Source of the DNA: RUG11462 sp045649405
GTDB lineage: Bacteria; Bacillota; Clostridia; Oscillospirales; Acutalibacteraceae
Reading direction: 5' to 3'
Assembly (NCBI GenBank): GCA_045649405.1
Contig: JAZRPW010000043.1
Coordinates: forward strand, 1-15,148
DNA length: 15,148 nucleotides
Shown here: positions 13,815-15,148 of the stretch, piece by piece
How the letters are laid out: each line of letters begins with the position of its first letter
Position numbering within the stretch: the stretch's first letter is position 1
Program-made: the position numbers and the translations under genes
The notes under the pieces: generated by a model
The model's database searches: none
What the model was told of the DNA's origin: nothing
The model's input: only the letters and a program-made list of their open reading frames with translations

Positions 13815-14104
13815 TGTTCGTTGAGGATATTATTATCGCACCGGTTATTACCGAAAAAAGTATGGCTGCTGCCCGTGAAAAGAAATACACCTTTAAGGTA
13901 GCTAAGGGCGTAAGCAAAATTGAAATCAAAAAAGCAGTTGAAAAATTGTTCAACGTAACAGTTAAAGACGTTAACACAATTAACGTTAGAGGCCAAGAAA
14001 GAAGATACGGCAGATACACAGGCTACACAGAGTCTTGGAAAAAAGCTATCGTAACTTTAACAGAAGCTTCAAAAACAATTGATTTCTTTGATGGAATGCT
14101 CTAA
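13814..14104 (+). CDS. rplW: Ribosomal protein uL23
   Basis: The protein has 96 residues with the family start VEDIIIAPVITEKSM and the core KYTFKVAKGVSKIEIKKAVEKLFNV. It sits at the tunnel exit of the 50S subunit, where trigger factor and SRP dock. The ATG shares its first base with the last base of the rplD stop, and GAGGAGG within the end of rplD serves as ribosome site, so translation is coupled. Confidence 0.98.
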   Translation: MFVEDIIIAPVITEKSMAAAREKKYTFKVAKGVSKIEIKKAVEKLFNVTVKDVNTINVRGQERRYGRYTGYTESWKKAIVTLTEASKTIDFFDGML

Positions 14105-14224
14105 GGAGTAAACCTAATTTAAAACAGTTTAGAATTTCTAAACAAAAGCGAAGTATGGGGTCTGAAATCAGGCATTAAAATGCAGGCCTCGCAAAGCTAA
14201 TATTACACAGGAGAGTGAAATAAA
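14105..14224 (+). promoter_or_regulatory. rplW-rplB spacer with hairpins
   Basis: A 7-bp hairpin (GTTTAGA 14127-14133 with TCTAAAC 14137-14143) is followed by a longer one. In the second, GGGGTCTG (14157-14164) pairs with CAGGCCTC (14183-14190) using two G-U pairs, with a possible inner GCAT/ATGC stem. There is no T-run. An AGGAGAG ribosome site for rplB ends the spacer. Confidence 0.45.
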
Positions 14225-15058
14225 ATGCCAGTTAAACACTATAAACCAACTACCCCTGGTAGACGTGGTATGACAGTTATTGACTATTCTTCACTTTCAA
14301 AGGTTGCTCCAGAGCGTAGTCTCTTGGCTCCTTTGAACAACAAGTCAGGCAGAAACAGCTACGGTAGAATCACAGTTCGACATCGTGGCGGTGCCAACAG
14401 AAGAAAGTACAGAATTATTGATTTTAGAAGAAATAAATTTGATGTTCCAGCAACAGTTTTGTCAATTGAATATGATCCAAACAGATCAGCGTTCATCGCA
14501 CTTATTCAATATGAAGATGGTGAAAAGAGCTACATCTTAGCACCAGTTGGTCTTAAACCAGGTCACAAAATTGTTAATGGTCCTTCAGCAGACATCCTTC
14601 CAGGTAATGCTTTGCCACTTACAAACATTCCTGTAGGTACATTCATTCACAACATTGAAATGTATCCAGGTAAAGGTGGTCAATTAGCAAGAGCTGCTGG
14701 TAACCAAGCTCAGCTCATGGCTAAAGAGAATGGTTACGCACTTCTCAGACTCCCATCAGGTGAGTTGAGAAACGTTCCTGAAAACTGTATCGCAACAGTT
14801 GGTCAGGTTTCAAACATTGAACATGAAAATGTTAACTATGGTAAAGCTGGCCGTCGTCGCCACATGGGTATTCGTCCAACAGTTCGTGGTTCTGTAATGA
14901 ACCCTTGCGATCACCCTCACGGTGGTGGTGAAGGTAAGTCACCAATCGGTAGACCAGGCCCGGTTACTCCTTGGGGTAAACCAGCACTTGGTCTTAAAAC
15001 TCGTAAAAAGCATAAAGCGTCTGACAAACTTATTGTTAAACGCAGAAATGCTAAATAA
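14225..15058 (+). CDS. rplB: Ribosomal protein uL2
   Basis: The protein has 277 residues, a typical length. It shows VKHYKPTTPGRRGMT at the start, the RNA-binding NSYGRITVRHRGGANRRKYR, and the C-terminal RHMGIRPTVRGSVMNPCDH followed by PHGGGEGK, whose His is needed for peptidyl transfer, then an Arg/Lys-rich tail. L2 is a core 50S protein close to the catalytic centre. AGGAGAG lies before the ATG. It follows rplW after a 120-base structured gap, longer than the other gaps between large-subunit genes here. Confidence 0.98.
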   Translation: MPVKHYKPTTPGRRGMTVIDYSSLSKVAPERSLLAPLNNKSGRNSYGRITVRHRGGANRRKYRIIDFRRNKFDVPATVLSIEYDPNRSAFIALIQYEDGEKSYILAPVGLKPGHKIVNGPSADILPGNALPLTNIPVGTFIHNIEMYPGKGGQLARAAGNQAQLMAKENGYALLRLPSGELRNVPENCIATVGQVSNIEHENVNYGKAGRRRHMGIRPTVRGSVMNPCDHPHGGGEGKSPIGRPGPVTPWGKPALGLKTRKKHKASDKLIVKRRNAK

Positions 15059-15081
15059 TCGGAAGGAAGGAGCGTTTAATT

Positions 15082-15148
15082 ATGTCAAGAAGTTTGAAAA
15101 AAGGACCTTTCGTGCAACCTAAACTTTTAGAAAGAGTTAAGGCTATGA
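15082..15148 (+). CDS. rpsS: Ribosomal protein uS19, 5' part only
   Basis: The first 22 codons are present before the contig ends. MSRSLKKGPFVQPKLLERVKAM is the familiar S19 N-terminus. GGAAGGAAGGAG lies 10-20 bases before the ATG. The position after rplB is the standard S10-operon order, so rplV and rpsC are expected beyond the edge. Confidence 0.95.
   Translation, partial: MSRSLKKGPFVQPKLLERVKAM

Noticed and set aside
1..15148. CRISPR array, tRNA or rRNA genes, phage or transposase genes
   Set aside because: I saw no spaced direct repeats, no tRNA cloverleaf and no such proteins in the window.

Overview
The window is a contig fragment from an AT-rich, endospore-forming member of the Firmicutes, most likely an uncultured Clostridia of the Oscillospirales/Ruminococcaceae kind. 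The evidence is the spore-coat operon cotJABC, strong AGGAG ribosome sites, SigA promoters with extended -10 boxes, and clostridial-type ribosomal proteins. I cannot name a species. Bases 4-45 are not biological: they equal the reverse complement of the MGI/BGISEQ read-2 adapter as I remember it, so the assembly begins in untrimmed adapter.

Layout. (1) 46-7391, + strand: a tightly spaced operon, cut at its 5' end. It holds four tandem paralogues of a surface SGNH/DltD-like protein (the first only as a tail), then an acyl/aminoacyl-adenylating enzyme, a stand-alone carrier protein and a secreted SGNH-hydrolase with three fibronectin-III-like domains. It ends at a bidirectional terminator (7392-7421). 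(2) 7436-9468, - strand: a small conserved clostridial protein of unknown function, an AAC(3)-family N-acetyltransferase with a Cys-rich tail, and a GH16 beta-glucanase-like protein without a signal peptide. Each has a recognisable promoter. (3) 9644-10694, + strand: cotJA-cotJB-cotJC, translationally coupled and closed by a terminator. (4) 10700-11552: a one-gene module (promoter plus a uracil-DNA-glycosylase-superfamily-like protein) bracketed by two identical 30-bp copies of the cotJ terminator. (5) 11553-12127: no large gene. It holds a pair of inverted REP-like hairpins, a strong promoter and an approximately 310-nt structured leader with a 12-codon upstream ORF. (6) 12128 to the end: the S10 ribosomal operon rpsJ-rplC-rplD-rplW-rplB-rpsS, with rpsS cut by the contig end.

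How it fits together. Region 1 has the logic of the dlt (teichoic acid D-alanylation) pathway: an adenylating enzyme loads a carrier protein in the cytoplasm, and DltD-like proteins act on an extracellular polymer. It differs in having at least four DltD-like copies and no MBOAT (DltB) acyltransferase in view; that gene may lie upstream of the cut. The substrate and the polymer cannot be read from the sequence. This locus, the terminator-bracketed module and the S10 leader are the parts most worth following up.
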